A DNA stretch of 5,517 bases from Treponema sp. (lineage in GTDB: Bacteria; Spirochaetota; Spirochaetia; Treponematales; Rectinemataceae). Positions 3,705 to 5,517 of this stretch are shown here, in pieces. Location: contig JAFIHQ010000016.1 in the NCBI GenBank assembly GCA_017849315.1, positions 1 through 5,517 on the forward strand. The letters run 5' to 3'. The notes under the pieces are model-generated. The model was not told the DNA's origin and did not search any database. It saw nothing but the letters and a program-made list of their open reading frames with translations. The translations under genes and the position numbers were made by a program. The first letter of the stretch is position 1; every line of letters starts with the position of its first letter.

Positions 3705-5517
3705 ATGGAAGATCAAGTTACCGTATTTTTGCAGAAGTGCAGTACTGCTTTCGGCGAGGAAGGTTCAACCCTTGCGTTGCAAGCCCTGGAATGGACCAAA
3801 CAGAAACATGGGGAGCAACTTCGTTCCGACGGCAAATACGCTTGGGAACATGACTTTCACGTGGCGGAGATTCTCCTCGACATGGGCATGGATCGGGATT
3901 CGGTACTGGCGGGGCTGGTACACGATGCGAGTCGGTCAGAGAAGGACGAAGAGAACAAAGCTGCGAACCGCAAGGCCGTGCTTGCGGCCACGCCGGACGC
4001 GGAGATAGCCGCAAAGTTCGGCACAGAAACTGCAAAACTCGTCGCGGGGGTATCGCGGCTTTCTTCGGTTCGAGCCAAAAATAAGACCATTCAGGCCGCA
4101 GAAACGATGCGTAAGATGCTCTTTGCCATGACGAGCGACATACGTGTGATCATTGTAAAACTCGCTGACAAACTGGACAGCATGCGCACCCTGAAATACC
4201 TTCCCGAAGATCGTCAGAAGGCCATTGCCGCGGAGTGTTTGGACATTTACGCGCCTCTTGCTGACAGGCTCGGTATTTCCTGGCTTAAGGACGAACTCGA
4301 GGACCTTTCGCTTAAAGCCCTCAACCGCGAAGTGTACGATCAGATAAAAGAGATTGTCTCTTCCAAAAAAGCGACGCGGGAACGTTACCTGGCAAGAGTG
4401 AGCGAGGATATCCGCCGCGCCGCGACCAAGGCAGGGATACACGTCGAGATAAGCTCCAGAGCGAAGCATTTTTATTCGATTTATCAGAAAATGCGCAAAG
4501 AGGGGAAGTCGCCGGAAGAGCTGTACGACTTACTGGGATTGCGGCTTATCTGCGATACGGAAAACGATTGTTATGCGCTCCTGGGTCTCGTGCATCGGCT
4601 TTGGAAGCCGATCGACGGCCGATTCAAGGATTACATTGCCATGCCCAAGGCCAATGGCTATCGCAGCCTGCACACCACGGTCATGTGCTATGGCGGGAGA
4701 CTCCTGGAAGTCCAGATCAGAACGCACGAGATGCACACGGTGGCAGAATACGGCGTAGCCTCGCACTGGCTCTACAAGCGCGGCAAAACGGCCGAGAAGC
4801 CCAACCTGGAAGAGTTGCCTATCGTCAACAGACTCAAGAAATGGAACGAGTTTCTTTCGGAGGGAGCCGAATATCTGGACGATATCAAAAAGGAACTCCT
4901 CAAGGACTCCATCTTTGTTTTTACGCCGCAAGGCGATGTCATCGAACTGTCGGCAGGCTCCACGGCGATCGATTTTGCCTTTGCCATTCATTCGGACATT
5001 GGCGCGCACTGCCTTGGTGCCAAGGCGGACGGCGCTATAATCCCTCTGGACGCCGAGCTTAAGAATACTCAGATCGTAGAGATTTTGACTTCGCCCAACG
5101 CAAAGCCAAATCTCAACTGGCTCAAGCTTGCACATACCTCGAAAGCCAAGCAGAAAATCCGTGCCCTCCTTGTGCAGAGCGGGCAGGTGCTTGCCATAGA
5201 CAAGAGCATCGTAGTGCCTAAAAAGCCTGAAAAGCCTGAAAAGCAGGAAAAGGCCGAGAAGGAACTCACAGCAGCGGAGGAAGCCCGCGTCCGCACGGAA
5301 AAAGGCCAGGAGCCCGTGGCCGGCGAGGCGGGCCGAACGGAGATCGAATACAGGAATTATCGGCCTGGCCAGGAACTGCGTAGCGACAAGGCAGGGCTTT
5401 CCATCGATGGGGCGCGCAACATGATGATTCGGATTGCGGGCTGTTGCCGGCCGGCCACGGGCGACCCGATCGTGGGCTATATTTCCCGCGGCCGCGGCAT
5501 CATCATACACCGCGCAG
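3705..5517 (+). CDS. rel: RelA/SpoT-family (p)ppGpp synthetase with atypical hydrolase domain (3' end outside window)
   Basis: Long ribosome-associated stringent-response enzyme that makes (p)ppGpp from ATP and GDP/GTP; 604 codons are visible. The HD hydrolase domain is at about 20-190. It retains metal ligands His49, His73-Asp74 and Asp155, but the HDxxED motif reads HDASRS, the LADRLHN motif reads LADKLDS, and about 15 extra residues follow the HD. The synthetase domain at about 245-360 looks intact: KHFYSIYQKM, YDLLGLRLI, GRFKDYIA (the RxKD type of bifunctional enzymes), ANGYRSLHTT with Tyr319, and EVQIRT with Glu335. TGS is at about 402-463, with His429. The helical region is short and holds KxE repeats (507-518). 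The zinc-finger domain begins with Cys580-Cys581 and is cut off, as is any ACT/RRM domain. ATG 3705 was chosen for its SD spacing; in-frame ATG 3699 is the alternative. A terminator and a 123-bp leader separate it from prmC. Confidence 0.95.
   Translation, partial: MEDQVTVFLQKCSTAFGEEGSTLALQALEWTKQKHGEQLRSDGKYAWEHDFHVAEILLDMGMDRDSVLAGLVHDASRSEKDEENKAANRKAVLAATPDAEIAAKFGTETAKLVAGVSRLSSVRAKNKTIQAAETMRKMLFAMTSDIRVIIVKLADKLDSMRTLKYLPEDRQKAIAAECLDIYAPLADRLGISWLKDELEDLSLKALNREVYDQIKEIVSSKKATRERYLARVSEDIRRAATKAGIHVEISSRAKHFYSIYQKMRKEGKSPEELYDLLGLRLICDTENDCYALLGLVHRLWKPIDGRFKDYIAMPKANGYRSLHTTVMCYGGRLLEVQIRTHEMHTVAEYGVASHWLYKRGKTAEKPNLEELPIVNRLKKWNEFLSEGAEYLDDIKKELLKDSIFVFTPQGDVIELSAGSTAIDFAFAIHSDIGAHCLGAKADGAIIPLDAELKNTQIVEILTSPNAKPNLNWLKLAHTSKAKQKIRALLVQSGQVLAIDKSIVVPKKPEKPEKQEKAEKELTAAEEARVRTEKGQEPVAGEAGRTEIEYRNYRPGQELRSDKAGLSIDGARNMMIRIAGCCRPATGDPIVGYISRGRGIIIHRA
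5223..5258 (+). repeat. Four-copy 9-bp in-frame repeat (Lys-x-Glu) inside rel
   Basis: Four 9-bp units encode KPE, KPE, KQE and KAE (Rel residues 507-518); the first two are identical (AAGCCTGAA). They lie between the TGS domain and the zinc-finger domain, where other long Rel proteins have a helical domain. The low-complexity charged stretch continues for about 25 more residues and is probably a flexible linker or a single charged helix. Confidence 0.8.

Noticed and set aside
4530..5510. 326-codon open frame on the minus strand opposite rel
   Set aside because: It is antisense to an unmistakable Rel coding region. Its product is rich in Arg, His and Leu with no recognisable domain, as expected from codon bias on the opposite strand.

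Overview
The window carries four recognisable genes of translation and its stress control, plus the tail of an unknown gene at the left edge. The base composition is close to balanced to slightly GC-rich. The serS, prfA, prmC and rel products are all clearly bacterial. The style of the SerRS and RF1 proteins is reminiscent of spirochaetes (Treponema-like), but that is an impression from memory. It cannot be confirmed without a search.

Layout: bases 1-108 (+) look like the C-terminal 35 codons of an unidentified protein. serS (seryl-tRNA synthetase) lies on the minus strand and converges on it. A 113-bp divergent spacer (1418-1530) separates serS from prfA. It contains back-to-back sigma70-like promoters and a perfect 13-bp palindrome, and neither gene has a visible Shine-Dalgarno sequence. 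On the plus strand, prfA (release factor RF1) and prmC (RF1/RF2 glutamine methyltransferase) overlap by four bases (GTGA), so the modifying enzyme is made together with its substrate. A likely intrinsic terminator follows prmC. A 123-bp spacer then holds a perfect 7-bp hairpin, a possible 15-codon leader ORF and three SD-like TAAGG motifs. It leads into a long RelA/SpoT-family (p)ppGpp synthetase gene that runs off the right edge; the visible part is 604 codons.

Functional theme: Ser-tRNA charging, peptide release at UAA/UAG codons, methylation of the RF1 GGQ glutamine, and the stringent response, which senses uncharged tRNA on the ribosome. The most unusual item is the Rel protein. Its (p)ppGpp-hydrolase domain keeps the metal-binding His/Asp residues but has lost the catalytic Glu-Asp and Asn positions and carries an insertion of about 15 residues in the active-site region. 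Its synthetase domain looks intact and has the RxKD signature of bifunctional enzymes. The linker/helical region before the zinc-finger domain is shortened and contains a Lys-x-Glu repeat. PrmC also carries an in-frame short tandem repeat rich in Lys and Glu. I saw no mobile element, CRISPR array, tRNA or rRNA.
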